Below are positions 11,601 through 17,426 of a stretch of DNA of 64,000 nucleotides, one piece after another. Position 1 is the stretch's first letter. Each line of letters starts with the position of its first letter. The DNA lies in IMG/VR virus record IMGVR_UViG_3300032323_001387, positions 62,001-126,000 of that record; one strand, given 5' to 3'. The translations under genes and the position numbers were made by a program. The notes beneath the pieces were generated by a model. The model was not told the DNA's origin. It saw only the letters and a program-made list of their open reading frames with translations, and ran no database searches. This DNA is from a virus.

Positions 11601-12135
11601 TTGTTGTTCGCTTAACTGGATTACCGAATTTGTTGTTGTCGCCAAAGGCTGCATTCATGACTCTGATGAATCGTTCGTATTCTAATTCGCTGGGATCGCT
11701 GCCCCATTGAATAGTTTTATTAGATAAGTTTACACCGGTGCTATCAAGAATCTGATCACTGCTTACTGCACTTACTACTTTCATAAATCCCTGTGCAGGA
11801 CGAACACGTTTTGGTTTGTATGAAAGCATACGTGCAATACGTAACACACTTTCACGTTTTTCTGCTGTGTCTAAAATATTTTCTCTAGCATTCAAATCCA
11901 TACGGAATGCCAAGTTCTGCCCTACATATGCAACTAAATCTAGTAACGCAATGAATTCACTGTTTTGGATGTAATCGTTAAATTCCTCAGGATAGTTAGT
12001 TTGCATGTAATTAACCATGCTTTGACGCAGTGTGTCAAAGTCATAGCTAATGAATTCGGCATTTTTAAAGCTGGAATAAACTATACTCCAATCTTCTGCT
12101 CCATATAAATTTTCTTGTCTAATTGCTTTTGGCAT
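8668..12135 (-). CDS. gp6: Baseplate wedge protein gp6
   Basis: T4 gp6 is the wedge subunit that dimerises into the inner iris ring of the baseplate. The N-terminal 130 residues carry the most recognisable part: YDFDTLRQSMVNYMQ, then NSEFIALLDLVAYVGQNL and AFRMDLNARENILDTAEKRES, typical of the gp6/gpJ family. The protein is 1155 residues against 660 in T4, and the extra length lies in beta-rich middle segments. It sits between gp25 and the giant wedge gene, with a 5-base gap on one side and a 4-base overlap on the other. The C-terminus has the expected SDSEIKSKVIAAVDTFF segment followed by GNFSFGETFYFTELAAYI. I am confident of the family; the role of the extra middle domains is unknown. Confidence 0.92.
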   Translation of the reverse strand: MPKAIRQENLYGAEDWSIVYSSFKNAEFISYDFDTLRQSMVNYMQTNYPEEFNDYIQNSEFIALLDLVAYVGQNLAFRMDLNARENILDTAEKRESVLRIARMLSYKPKRVRPAQGFMKVVSAVSSDQILDSTGVNLSNKTIQWGSDPSELEYERFIRVMNAAFGDNNKFGNPVKRTTNSINSTVYEVYNFNNTNSIVNFPVRAVVDGYSLNFDLVPVDINTLGIISQVEPDYNTAFSVLYRNDGKGVGSTKTGFFFLAKQGYIANTVQTLLSPTANAVIDIPMTDNISEEDFHVQTIDENGSVIKTWTRVSNLDFSNIVVNEYGAANKDLYEVLYSDADITSIKFGDGTFTNVPTGNIRVWYRTAENNFIRVKSGEITNVTFDISYRNADNQTHTLSLTMELQDNMVTGLPSETVDEIKRNAPEAFYSKNRMVTADDYNGFLPTLNNDVLVLKAENRTFSGHSRYVDLKDPTGKNRPLIEFADDGYLYREESVKNTVVPDDITRRTVDLLDEYIESKLSNVGLLNFYYGKLNLTNVTGNAALNYFPTVNIGKTIYYTTLTNAIGVNDIFSSMVVDHTNTTDPYDNFDIDGGMLMIDDELFTYRELQQNSQNSTFIGVQRAAQGTAAASHTAGSKVYKVLDYRWRVAYNDANSSNGYISESNGNATPVKLGFTTGAELRSLRPGSVLRLQTPEGVNRWANVYDIKGDGLGIENIDYVYTGLLVNGMGTVEISKSITSLDLIKEILPPFTRVFDDLTRATIIDKLNAKENFALKFDNLTPRWIVINSLVDVESTWNRTSDNNEWLIACIRDGQGWKITIRQLDYIFGSDELIRFYNINWSPTFNPSFPSLSKDTISLLQMGANNKIQESKSYKISGYYVYDDGYTDNSKVKVTPLDIDNDFLPDDPEHFISLVRDSRLNLVNYEEGDFSYLVPVEVSTPESVVKVVPGINSVPFKWEHSVEIDQSLDPSLTNIIDVYVLTKTYNDDYTSWKRAADTNVLAPLPQTSEELRNSFSGLLSYKMMTDEIIFHPVKYKPLFGNLSDKEFQAQFKVVKNIKSKLTDSEIKSKVIAAVDTFFTPGNFSFGETFYFTELAAYIHTSLSTDLSSVVIVPLNQESKFGTLFQIQPDRNEVVTSVANVNDIIVISEITDSNIRIGR

Positions 12136-12140
12136 TACTC

Positions 12141-12533
12141 TTATCCTTGTAGTCTGCTTACTGCGGTATCTCGATTAAATGTAGCAACAAGCTCTGTTAA
12201 TGTTGCTGTAGGAACATAGTTCAGTATAATCGCTACTGTGATGATCTGGGAGTCTGTATCTTCCCTTACATCTAATTGTTTTAATTCTAGTCTAGGGTCT
12301 TTAGTCAGTATTCGTTGCATGTCTTCTTCTATCAGTCGAACGGTTTCGTCGGTTATAGGATCAAACAACAGATCCCATACTATACTACCAAAATCTGGAC
12401 TCATGATTCGTTCGCCTTTTCGAGTGTATAACTCGTTCAAAAGGTCGCGTTTAGCAAGTTCAATGTCATATAACTTGAAGTTGCCCCATTGTTTATCTAC
12501 TGTACTAAAGCCTTTAAATTTACGCATACTCAT
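12141..12533 (-). CDS. gp25: Baseplate wedge protein gp25 (lysozyme-like fold)
   Basis: gp25 proteins (GPW/gp25 family) join baseplate wedges to the sheath. The sequence has the family features: GFSTVDKQWGNFKLYDIELAKRD, then GERIMSPDFGSIVWDLLFDP, where EF/DFG...W..LF is the signature, and a C-terminal strand pair around TVAIILNYVP. Length from MSMRKF is 130 residues, close to T4 gp25 (132). The open frame extends 47 codons further upstream, but that stretch is hydrophobic, is unlike the family and overlaps the plus-strand gene at 12577, so I reject it. Two ATGs compete, 12533 and 12527. A late box AATAAATA ends exactly at 12533, five bases before the ATG at 12527, so the second ATG may be used on a leaderless mRNA. 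First gene of the wedge operon. Confidence 0.92.
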   Translation of the reverse strand: MSMRKFKGFSTVDKQWGNFKLYDIELAKRDLLNELYTRKGERIMSPDFGSIVWDLLFDPITDETVRLIEEDMQRILTKDPRLELKQLDVREDTDSQIITVAIILNYVPTATLTELVATFNRDTAVSRLQG

Positions 12534-12540
12534 ATTTATT
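12533..12540 (-). promoter_or_regulatory. T4-type late promoter box AATAAATA before gp25
   Basis: On the minus strand the box AATAAATA differs from the T4 late consensus TATAAATA at one position. It overlaps the ATG at 12533 and stands 5 bases before the ATG at 12527. Transcription should start about 5-7 bases past the box, which is at the second ATG. Confidence 0.5.
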
Positions 12541-12576
12541 ATAAAATAATATAAGTAGTTAACGATAGGACGCACT

Positions 12577-12795
12577 ATGAACAAAAATGATTGGCAAAAA
12601 AGAAATATACCTGACACTGTTAATATTATCTGCGAAAACAATAACAAAGCAATGACTGCCAATGTCATTGACATGAATGATAGATTATTAATCGCAGCGA
12701 TACAAGGGGTAAAAATTACCCTTATCAGTCAACACGAAAACGGCATTTATGCCGGCAAGATGGGCGGCTTAGATCTAATTTACAAGTCAAAATAA
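12577..12795 (+). CDS. Small hypothetical protein
   Basis: A 72-residue protein starting MNKNDWQKRNIPDT. It has a weak AGGA ribosome site 7 bases upstream and is followed at once by a clear terminator whose 5' arm starts inside its stop codon. The pattern (ANVIDMNDRLLIAAIQGVKITL, then GIYAGKMGGLDLIY) suggests a small beta-strand-rich fold. It sits alone between the gp25 operon and the HNH gene, in the opposite direction to both. I do not recognise it. The terminator and good start support it being real. Confidence 0.6.
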   Translation: MNKNDWQKRNIPDTVNIICENNNKAMTANVIDMNDRLLIAAIQGVKITLISQHENGIYAGKMGGLDLIYKSK

Positions 12796-12816
12796 AAGGG
12801 GCTCTGGGCCCCTTTT
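12794..12816. terminator. Bidirectional rho-independent terminator
   Basis: AAAAGGGGC and GCCCCTTTT form a perfect 9-bp stem around the 5-base loop TCTGG. A and T tracts on the two sides let it work in both directions: for the small plus gene ending at 12795 and for the minus HNH gene ending at 12827. Confidence 0.9.
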
Positions 12817-12826
12817 ATTTCATTGC

Positions 12827-13357
12827 CTACTTAGGCACATCGCTGTAGCCTAAATATTCTCCCCAAGCAGGATCTCTCATTGAGTATGGGATCACCATTT
12901 TAGCAGCCTTGACCATTTGCCAATAATTAGGTTCTTTGGGCACTGTCAGTGGCTCGATTACTTTGGCGCCTTTAAGCCAATTGCAAGTCCCACAACAAGT
13001 TACCAAGTTACTCCAAGTGCTACCACCTCCTCGGCTTTTTGGTTTGACATGGTCCAAGGTTAAGTCTTTGGCTTGGAACTGTTCGCCGCAATACTGGCAA
13101 GTATAGTTGTCACGCAAATAAACCATTTTACGATTAAACAACACACGCTGACGGGGTCTAACATAACGCCTAGTCATAACGATACTAGGAACTTTTAGCT
13201 CCAAATGTTGGCTATGAATCGTCCAGTCGTCGTACTCTTTAATTACCATCACTTTGTTTAAGTAAAGCAATTTGACTGCCATTTGCCAGTCAATGACGCT
13301 GGGAGGTAACATACTCAATGGAGTACCGTCGTGGTTTAAAACTAATGTATCGCTCAT
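12827..13357 (-). CDS. HNH endonuclease family protein
   Basis: A 176-residue protein with the HNH/zinc-finger nuclease core: CQYC at residues 87-90, LDHVKPKSRGGG (catalytic His103), SNLVTCC (Asn117) and CGTC near 122-125. Two Cys pairs would hold a structural zinc. The N-terminus (LVLNHDGTPLS, then WQMAVKLLYLNKV) is typical of stand-alone HNH proteins widespread in bacteria and phages, so it need not be a homing enzyme. I chose ATG 13357 because family members start at this point; an in-frame ATG at 13390 and a TTG at 13402 lie upstream. The gene has its own perfect sigma70 promoter and a terminator, so it is an independent, probably early, transcription unit. Confidence 0.88.
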   Translation of the reverse strand: MSDTLVLNHDGTPLSMLPPSVIDWQMAVKLLYLNKVMVIKEYDDWTIHSQHLELKVPSIVMTRRYVRPRQRVLFNRKMVYLRDNYTCQYCGEQFQAKDLTLDHVKPKSRGGGSTWSNLVTCCGTCNWLKGAKVIEPLTVPKEPNYWQMVKAAKMVIPYSMRDPAWGEYLGYSDVPK

Positions 13358-13407
13358 TTTATTAAAATTTATTTTGGTATGAAATAGCATTGACGCTATC
13401 AAAAATA

Positions 13408-13436
13408 ATTATACAACATTAAATATATTGTGTCAA
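13408..13436 (-). promoter_or_regulatory. Consensus sigma70 promoter for the HNH gene
   Basis: On the minus strand TTGACA (13436-13431) and TATAAT (13413-13408) are both perfect and separated by 17 bases. Predicted start near 13401. The -35 is followed by CAA, giving the 9-mer TTGACACAA shared with three other promoters in this window. Confidence 0.93.
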
Positions 13437-13465
13437 CACACATTCTGTAAAGAAAGGAGCTAAAA

Positions 13466-13675
13466 ATGGACATAGACTCTATCGAACACCACATACGCAC
13501 TTTGGACAATCAACATACACACGTATCAAGAAAATTGGATGCACTGCTTGCTCAAAAAAGTTGGAATGAATATGAAGCAGAAGACCTTAAAAAGCAGAAA
13601 CTTAAACTAAAAGACGAACTATCAATTATGTATCGAAAGCGATACGACTTAATGAATGAACACGATTACGATTAA
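13466..13675 (+). CDS. DUF465/YdcH-like small coiled-coil protein
   Basis: A 69-residue, highly charged alpha-helical protein. The IEHHIRTLDNQHTHVSRKLDALL helix followed by LKKQKLKLKDELSIMYRK matches the DUF465 (YdcH) pattern, in which the second helix has the LKxxKLxLKDE core. Family members are small bacterial proteins of unknown function. A strong ribosome site AAAGGAG lies 7 bases before the ATG. The last 20 bases overlap the next gene. I see no clear promoter on this strand; the region upstream holds the divergent HNH promoter. Confidence 0.7.
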   Translation: MDIDSIEHHIRTLDNQHTHVSRKLDALLAQKSWNEYEAEDLKKQKLKLKDELSIMYRKRYDLMNEHDYD

Positions 13676-14114
13676 CTTTACATTGGAAACCATAGATTTT
13701 GTACTAAAATCTTTAGAAGAAAAAGCCACAGAATTCCACAAACATTCAGTGGAGAGTTATCCTTACGATGTTTACAAAGAACACGATGCTAAAAATCTAA
13801 GTTGTTTGCAGGCTATAAATTATTTTTCCAATCTGAAAGCATTAAAAGAAGTGGAAATTGGTTATCGAGGACACGACTTAAACGTGGAGTATCAAACTCG
13901 ACGATATAACCAATTAGAAAAATTCCATTTTATTAGTAAGGATGATGATAGATCCGATATACATACGGCACTATCAAACCTGCAAACTGAATTAATCCAA
14001 AACAAATATAGACGTGAGACTAGTAAACTAATCATGTTTGATGTTGAGCTACCAGAAAATATTGCAAATATTTTGGACTCATTGGGCATTATAAAAAACC
14101 GTCTACGAAAATAA
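13656..14114 (+). CDS. Hypothetical protein
   Basis: A 152-residue soluble, charged protein, starting MNTITINFTLETIDF within the end of the DUF465 gene (20-base overlap, so probably translationally coupled). Mostly predicted alpha-helical with no motif I recognise. A second ATG four bases upstream is out of frame. The gene ends just before the ligase promoter, whose 13-bp inverted repeat plus T-run probably also terminates this transcript. Confidence 0.6.
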   Translation: MNTITINFTLETIDFVLKSLEEKATEFHKHSVESYPYDVYKEHDAKNLSCLQAINYFSNLKALKEVEIGYRGHDLNVEYQTRRYNQLEKFHFISKDDDRSDIHTALSNLQTELIQNKYRRETSKLIMFDVELPENIANILDSLGIIKNRLRK

Positions 14115-14143
14115 TTGACACAAATTCTCTATACTGTTATAAT
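14115..14143 (+). promoter_or_regulatory. Consensus sigma70 promoter for the ligase operon
   Basis: TTGACA at 14115-14120 and TATAAT at 14138-14143 are both perfect with a 17-base spacer. Predicted start near 14150, about 25 bases before the ligase ATG. The -10 lies inside the loop of a perfect 13-bp inverted repeat. Confidence 0.93.
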
Positions 14144-14160
14144 AATGGTATAGAGAATTT
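14122..14160 (+). terminator. Inverted repeat with T-run, terminator overlapping a promoter
   Basis: AAATTCTCTATAC (14122-14134) and its exact complement (14148-14160) flank a 13-base loop that contains the -10 box TATAAT. The 3' arm runs into six Ts in all, so RNA from the gene ending at 14114 should terminate here. As duplex DNA the same repeat spans the promoter core and could be an operator. Confidence 0.75.
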
Positions 14161-14174
14161 TTTACGGGACCACT

Positions 14175-15488
14175 ATGGACAAACCTTGGCAAGTCATCGG
14201 CGATTTGGAAAAACATGCCAGTCGCTTAAACAAAGAAGCTATCATTCAAGTTCAAGCAGATGCAGGTAACACTGAGTTTTTTGAAGGGTGCAGGCTAGCA
14301 CTTGACCCTATGATTACGTTTGGGCTTAAACAAATTCCAGAAAAGACAGATGCAGATGGTGCTGGTTTGGATTGGGATAGTTTTAGTCTCATTATCACTG
14401 GCTTTGTTAATCGCAGTCTCACAGGCAACCTTGCCCGCGACACAGTTGCTCAAATGATGAAGAGTGCTACAAAAGCACAGTGGAATGGTTGGTATCGCCG
14501 TATCCTTATCAAGGACCTGCGTTGCGGTACTAGCGAAAAAACAATTAATAAGATTGTAGAAAAGAAATATGCTAGTTATATCATCCCTATTTTTGGTTGT
14601 CAGCTTGCTCATGATAGTGCTAATCATGAAAGTAAAGTTACTGGCAAAAGAATTATCGAAGTCAAGCTTGACGGAGTTCGTGTTATTACTATTGTCCATC
14701 CCAACGGCCGTGTTGATCAATTTAGCCGTAATGGCAAGGAACTGGTAAATTTCCCGCATGTTAAAGAGCAGTTGAGCAAGATTGCTGGACAGTTTACAGA
14801 GCCTATGGTCTTGGACGGCGAAATTATGAGTAGCAGTTTCCAAGACTTGATGAAGCAAGTGCATCGTAAAAGTAATGTTAAAGCTAATGATGCTGTACTG
14901 AACTTGTTTGACGCATTGCCATTAGTTCAGTTTGAATCTGGTGAAAGTGCCACTACACAAGAACAACGTAGTGAGTGGATCAATTCATGGTTTGCATTCA
15001 ACAAAGATGCATTGCCCAACGTAACTGTTGTAGGGCAAGAACTTGTTGATTTGGACACAGAAGCTGGCCAAAAACGTTTCAAGGAAATTAATGCACTGGC
15101 CATCGAAGGCGGCTACGAGGGCATTATGATTAAGGACCCTGAGGCTCCTTATGAGTGCAAGCGCAGTTATGCTTGGTTGAAACTAAAACCTTTTATTGAG
15201 GTAAGTTTGGAGGTGCAAGGTGTCGAAGAAGGAACAGGACGAAACGAAGGACGATTGGGAGCACTTATCTGTGCAGGAGACGACGGAGGAAAGTTTATTC
15301 AAGTCAATTGCGGTAGCGGTTTTTCTGATAGCGATCGCATCACTTTTTGGACTAGTCGTGATTCATTACTTGGAGCAGTGGTTGAAGTAAGAGCCGATGC
15401 TATTACACAGAATCAAGACGGTACGTATAGTTTGCGATTCCCTCGCTTTTTGCGATTCCGCGGATTTGTTCCTGGAGAAAAACTATGA
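14175..15488 (+). CDS. gp30: ATP-dependent DNA ligase (T4 gp30 type)
   Basis: Seals nicks during replication and recombination, using ATP to adenylate the motif I lysine. Motif I is EVKLDGVR at residues 162-169, giving the nucleophile Lys164. SRNGKEL follows (motif Ia region), then VLDGEI (motif III), EGIMIKDP (motif IV) and YAWLKLKPF (motif V). The C-terminus from about residue 345 forms the OB-like domain. Length is 437 residues against 487 for T4 gp30. It is the first gene of a plus operon of small genes, driven by a perfect sigma70 promoter, so early or middle expression is likely. The stop overlaps the next start by 4 bases (ATGA). Confidence 0.95.
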   Translation: MDKPWQVIGDLEKHASRLNKEAIIQVQADAGNTEFFEGCRLALDPMITFGLKQIPEKTDADGAGLDWDSFSLIITGFVNRSLTGNLARDTVAQMMKSATKAQWNGWYRRILIKDLRCGTSEKTINKIVEKKYASYIIPIFGCQLAHDSANHESKVTGKRIIEVKLDGVRVITIVHPNGRVDQFSRNGKELVNFPHVKEQLSKIAGQFTEPMVLDGEIMSSSFQDLMKQVHRKSNVKANDAVLNLFDALPLVQFESGESATTQEQRSEWINSWFAFNKDALPNVTVVGQELVDLDTEAGQKRFKEINALAIEGGYEGIMIKDPEAPYECKRSYAWLKLKPFIEVSLEVQGVEEGTGRNEGRLGALICAGDDGGKFIQVNCGSGFSDSDRITFWTSRDSLLGAVVEVRADAITQNQDGTYSLRFPRFLRFRGFVPGEKL

Positions 15489-15670
15489 TAATAGTTTTTC
15501 TAACCCTTACGTTCCTTTTGGCTTTTCTGTCCGGATTTCACTGGTGTGCATATCAGGTAGAGAAAATTGAAGGCAAAAGCGGATTGAAATATGCAGCCTA
15601 TAGTCTGATGTGTGGTGCAATCAGCTTCTGGTTAATGATTATTGTTGTAGGCAAAGTGTCGAATGGCTAA
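15485..15670 (+). CDS. Small two-span membrane protein
   Basis: A 61-residue protein with two hydrophobic segments, about residues 1-22 and 38-57, joined by a short charged loop (QVEKIEGKSG). The ATG overlaps the ligase stop (ATGA), implying coupling, and the end overlaps the next gene by 8 bases. Function unknown; small early membrane proteins of T4-like phages often alter the host envelope, but nothing here shows that. Confidence 0.65.
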   Translation: MIIVFLTLTFLLAFLSGFHWCAYQVEKIEGKSGLKYAAYSLMCGAISFWLMIIVVGKVSNG

Positions 15671-15911
15671 TCAAACAGACTATTTTAACCGCATTGGCTA
15701 TAAACCAATTTGGCATTTAGGTGACAGAGTATTCGGTCATTGGAATAAAATTCCATTTATAGGTTCTGTGGGCAACGATACTGTAATTAGTCAGCTAGAA
15801 GGACCACGTATTAGCATTCATTTGGATTTACCTATTAGATTTGACAAAAAAATTTATAATGTTATAATTGTCAAGCATAAAGATATTAAAGCATTAAGGA
15901 TATTCGAATGA
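15663..15911 (+). CDS. Hypothetical protein
   Basis: An 82-residue protein, beta-rich by eye (WHLGDRVFGHW, then GNDTVISQLEGPRISIHLDLPI, then YNVIIVKHKDIKALRI). The SISIHLDLP-type strand and closing KHKDIKALR look like a small SH3-like barrel, but that is a guess. It overlaps both neighbours by 4-8 bases in the ligase operon. Not recognised. Confidence 0.6.
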   Translation: MANQTDYFNRIGYKPIWHLGDRVFGHWNKIPFIGSVGNDTVISQLEGPRISIHLDLPIRFDKKIYNVIIVKHKDIKALRIFE

Positions 15912-16222
15912 TAAATTGGCTACGAACAAAACTACATAACTTTATTTTTCCAACCGAAAATGCGTTTACGTTTCGTGATGATAGAAAAATGAATACTATT
16001 TCCGCTATTGGCAGTAGTAGACACAATCAGACACTAAGCAGTGAAAACGAACCTTTGAGATTTACAGTATATAATGCTTCAGGAGGCAAGATTGTCGAAA
16101 TTAGTCACTACGATCAAAAACGTGATCGTCATGAAACGAGCTTACATATTATTAGCAGTGACGAGGACTTTGGAGAAAGCCTTGGCAAAATTGCGTTCAT
16201 CGAGCTCCTTAAAAAAGGCTAA
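15908..16222 (+). CDS. Conserved hypothetical protein
   Basis: A 104-residue protein. The second half (PLRFTVYNASGGKIVE, then HYDQKRDRHETSLHII, then DFGESLGKIAFIELL) is a block I remember as conserved in T4-like cyanophages and related phages, where it has no assigned function. The first 35 residues are basic and variable. Its ATG overlaps the previous stop by 4 bases, and the stop is one base before the next ATG. Confidence 0.7.
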   Translation: MINWLRTKLHNFIFPTENAFTFRDDRKMNTISAIGSSRHNQTLSSENEPLRFTVYNASGGKIVEISHYDQKRDRHETSLHIISSDEDFGESLGKIAFIELLKKG

Positions 16223-16223
16223 T

Positions 16224-16460
16224 ATGCTTACCGATAAAGAAATTGGTATGATACTTGCCGCACAGTTAATGGCTACTATTAGAGACAAAGAACAATCTTA
16301 TATCAGTACCGTAGGCGCTCAATACTCTAGTTTAAAAGATCCTGGTAAACAGATCATGGCAGAACTTGTGGATATGATGTTTGTTAAGGCTGTTGAATTC
16401 GATCAAAAGCGCAGGCAGGATGATGCTGAGCAACTCGTTATAGAAAATCTTAAAAAATGA
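16224..16460 (+). CDS. Hypothetical protein
   Basis: A 78-residue protein starting MLTDKEIGMILAAQL, mostly alpha-helical and charged. The open frame extends 50 codons upstream, but that part overlaps the preceding gene out of frame, so I start at ATG 16224, preceded by AAAAAAGG. It ends in an ATGA overlap with the short Cys-rich gene that follows. Not recognised. Confidence 0.6.
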   Translation: MLTDKEIGMILAAQLMATIRDKEQSYISTVGAQYSSLKDPGKQIMAELVDMMFVKAVEFDQKRRQDDAEQLVIENLKK

Positions 16461-16618
16461 AATGTACTACATGTAGAAAAGAGTATTCGATACAGTGCGA
16501 TTATAATCAAGGCCGATGCCCACATCATAAACCTATGATTAATACTCACTCCATGCGTTTTTTAAATTTGTTCACTGCTATTAAAGAATGGCTCAATCGT
16601 GATAAAAACAGCCGTTAA
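16457..16618 (+). CDS. Short Cys-rich protein, probable zinc finger
   Basis: A 53-residue frame starting MKCTTCRKEYSIQCDYNQGR. Cysteines at 3, 6, 14 and 21 with His23 and His24 make a CxxC-x7-C-x6-C pattern that could bind one zinc. The ATG overlaps the previous stop (ATGA), and the 3' end overlaps the next gene by 20 bases, the same spacing habit as its neighbours. The Lys/Arg-rich C-terminus (EWLNRDKNSR) suggests nucleic-acid or protein binding, by inference only. Confidence 0.6.
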   Translation: MKCTTCRKEYSIQCDYNQGRCPHHKPMINTHSMRFLNLFTAIKEWLNRDKNSR

Positions 16619-16817
16619 AACAATCAAACAAGGGGACAATGACTTTATGTTTTGTCCGGATGGTATGATCTTATGGCCAAGAGCTTCGTTTGAGATCACT
16701 GACCAGTGTCCTAGTTATTATAAAACTATTATAGCAGAAGCTTATAGTAAAGGGTGGCTCAGACCCCTAGCACATATGCCAGTGCATGAGCATTTTATGG
16801 AACAACTAACATTATGA
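16599..16817 (+). CDS. Conserved hypothetical protein
   Basis: A 72-residue protein. The core WPRASFEITDQCPSYYKTII followed by AYSKGWLRPLAHM is a pattern I remember from small proteins of T4-like phages with no known role. The proposed start is GTG (16599), inside the end of the Cys-rich gene; an ATG at 16647 would give a 56-residue product. Its stop overlaps the next ATG by 4 bases. Confidence 0.65.
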   Translation: MIKTAVKTIKQGDNDFMFCPDGMILWPRASFEITDQCPSYYKTIIAEAYSKGWLRPLAHMPVHEHFMEQLTL

Positions 16818-17185
16818 CAAACCCTTTTCGAGATCAAGAAAAATTTATGCGAGCCTGCGATCAGACAGTCGAAGGCTTTAATCAAGAACAATTTAAATTG
16901 TATGTAAAATTAATTGAAGAAGAATTTACAGAGCTTAAAGAAGCAATCAACAACAACGATCTGTTAGAGACGCTAGATGCGTTGGAAGATATTCTTGTTG
17001 TTACCATTGGTGCTATTCACTCGGCTGGTATGGATGGCGAAGGTGCGTGGAAAGAAGTTATGAGCACTAACTTTGCCAAGATTGATAAAGAAACTGGCAA
17101 GGTTCGTAAGCGTGAAGATGGTAAGGTCTTGAAGCCTGTAGGTTGGACTCCTCCGGATCTTACACCTTATGTCAAAAAAGTCTAA
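16814..17185 (+). CDS. MazG-like / phosphoribosyl-ATP pyrophosphohydrolase-fold protein
   Basis: All-alpha NTP pyrophosphohydrolases of this family hydrolyse nucleoside triphosphates to monophosphates and PPi with Mg ions. Here the metal-binding pattern is EExxE at residues 36-40 (EEEFTELKEA), followed by LDALEDILVV with Asp55 and Asp59. The C-terminal NFAKIDKETGKV... GKVLKPVGWTPPDL tail is typical of the single-domain phage form (123 residues). It lies near the end of the ligase operon, fitting a role in nucleotide pool control. The substrate cannot be read from sequence. Confidence 0.82.
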   Translation: MTNPFRDQEKFMRACDQTVEGFNQEQFKLYVKLIEEEFTELKEAINNNDLLETLDALEDILVVTIGAIHSAGMDGEGAWKEVMSTNFAKIDKETGKVRKREDGKVLKPVGWTPPDLTPYVKKV

Positions 17186-17426
17186 TGTGCTAGACATGAC
17201 GCCCGAAGAAGCTCGGGCGTTTTTACGTAGAGTAATGGGTCCGGACAAGCGCCGCATAAAAGGTCAAGAGTATAAGAATCTAATGTTTATACTCAGTCTC
17301 AAAACTCCTGTAAGTTCGGCAAACAATCAACGGTTATGGACTGACGAATACGAACACAATGGCCGTACATACCTAGTAACCTTCGGCATCGAAGACGATC
17401 CTTGGTTAGAAGAAGTCTGCGATTAA
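17169..17426 (+). CDS. Hypothetical protein, last gene of the ligase operon
   Basis: An 85-residue protein beginning MSKKSNVLDMTPEEARAF. It overlaps the MazG-like gene by 17 bases and its last 4 bases overlap the end of the convergent spike gene. ATG 17196 is an alternative start. A perfect 8-bp hairpin with a T-run lies in codons 11-18, so transcripts may often end inside this gene. Not recognised. Confidence 0.6.
   Translation: MSKKSNVLDMTPEEARAFLRRVMGPDKRRIKGQEYKNLMFILSLKTPVSSANNQRLWTDEYEHNGRTYLVTFGIEDDPWLEEVCD
17199..17224 (+). terminator. Terminator-like hairpin inside a coding region
   Basis: ACGCCCGA (17199-17206) and TCGGGCGT (17213-17220) pair perfectly over the loop AGAAGC and are followed by four more Ts. 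This is a good intrinsic terminator shape placed in the first codons of the last operon gene. Confidence 0.65.

Noticed and set aside
12534-12674. Upstream extension of gp25 with a hydrophobic segment like a signal peptide
   Set aside because: It lies over the plus-strand gene at 12577 and beyond the late promoter, and gp25 relatives start at the later methionine.
12827-13357. HNH gene as a homing endonuclease of a mobile intron
   Set aside because: It has its own promoter and terminator, the flanking genes are intact and no intron-like structure surrounds it.
13414-13465. Plus-strand promoter for the DUF465 gene within the HNH promoter region
   Set aside because: TATATT and ATTAAATA-like boxes exist, but no -35 fits and the AT-rich background makes such matches likely by chance.
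14295-14864. 189-residue open frame antisense to the ligase
   Set aside because: The ligase on the other strand has all its motifs; the antisense frame has no ribosome site and a composition typical of shadow translation.
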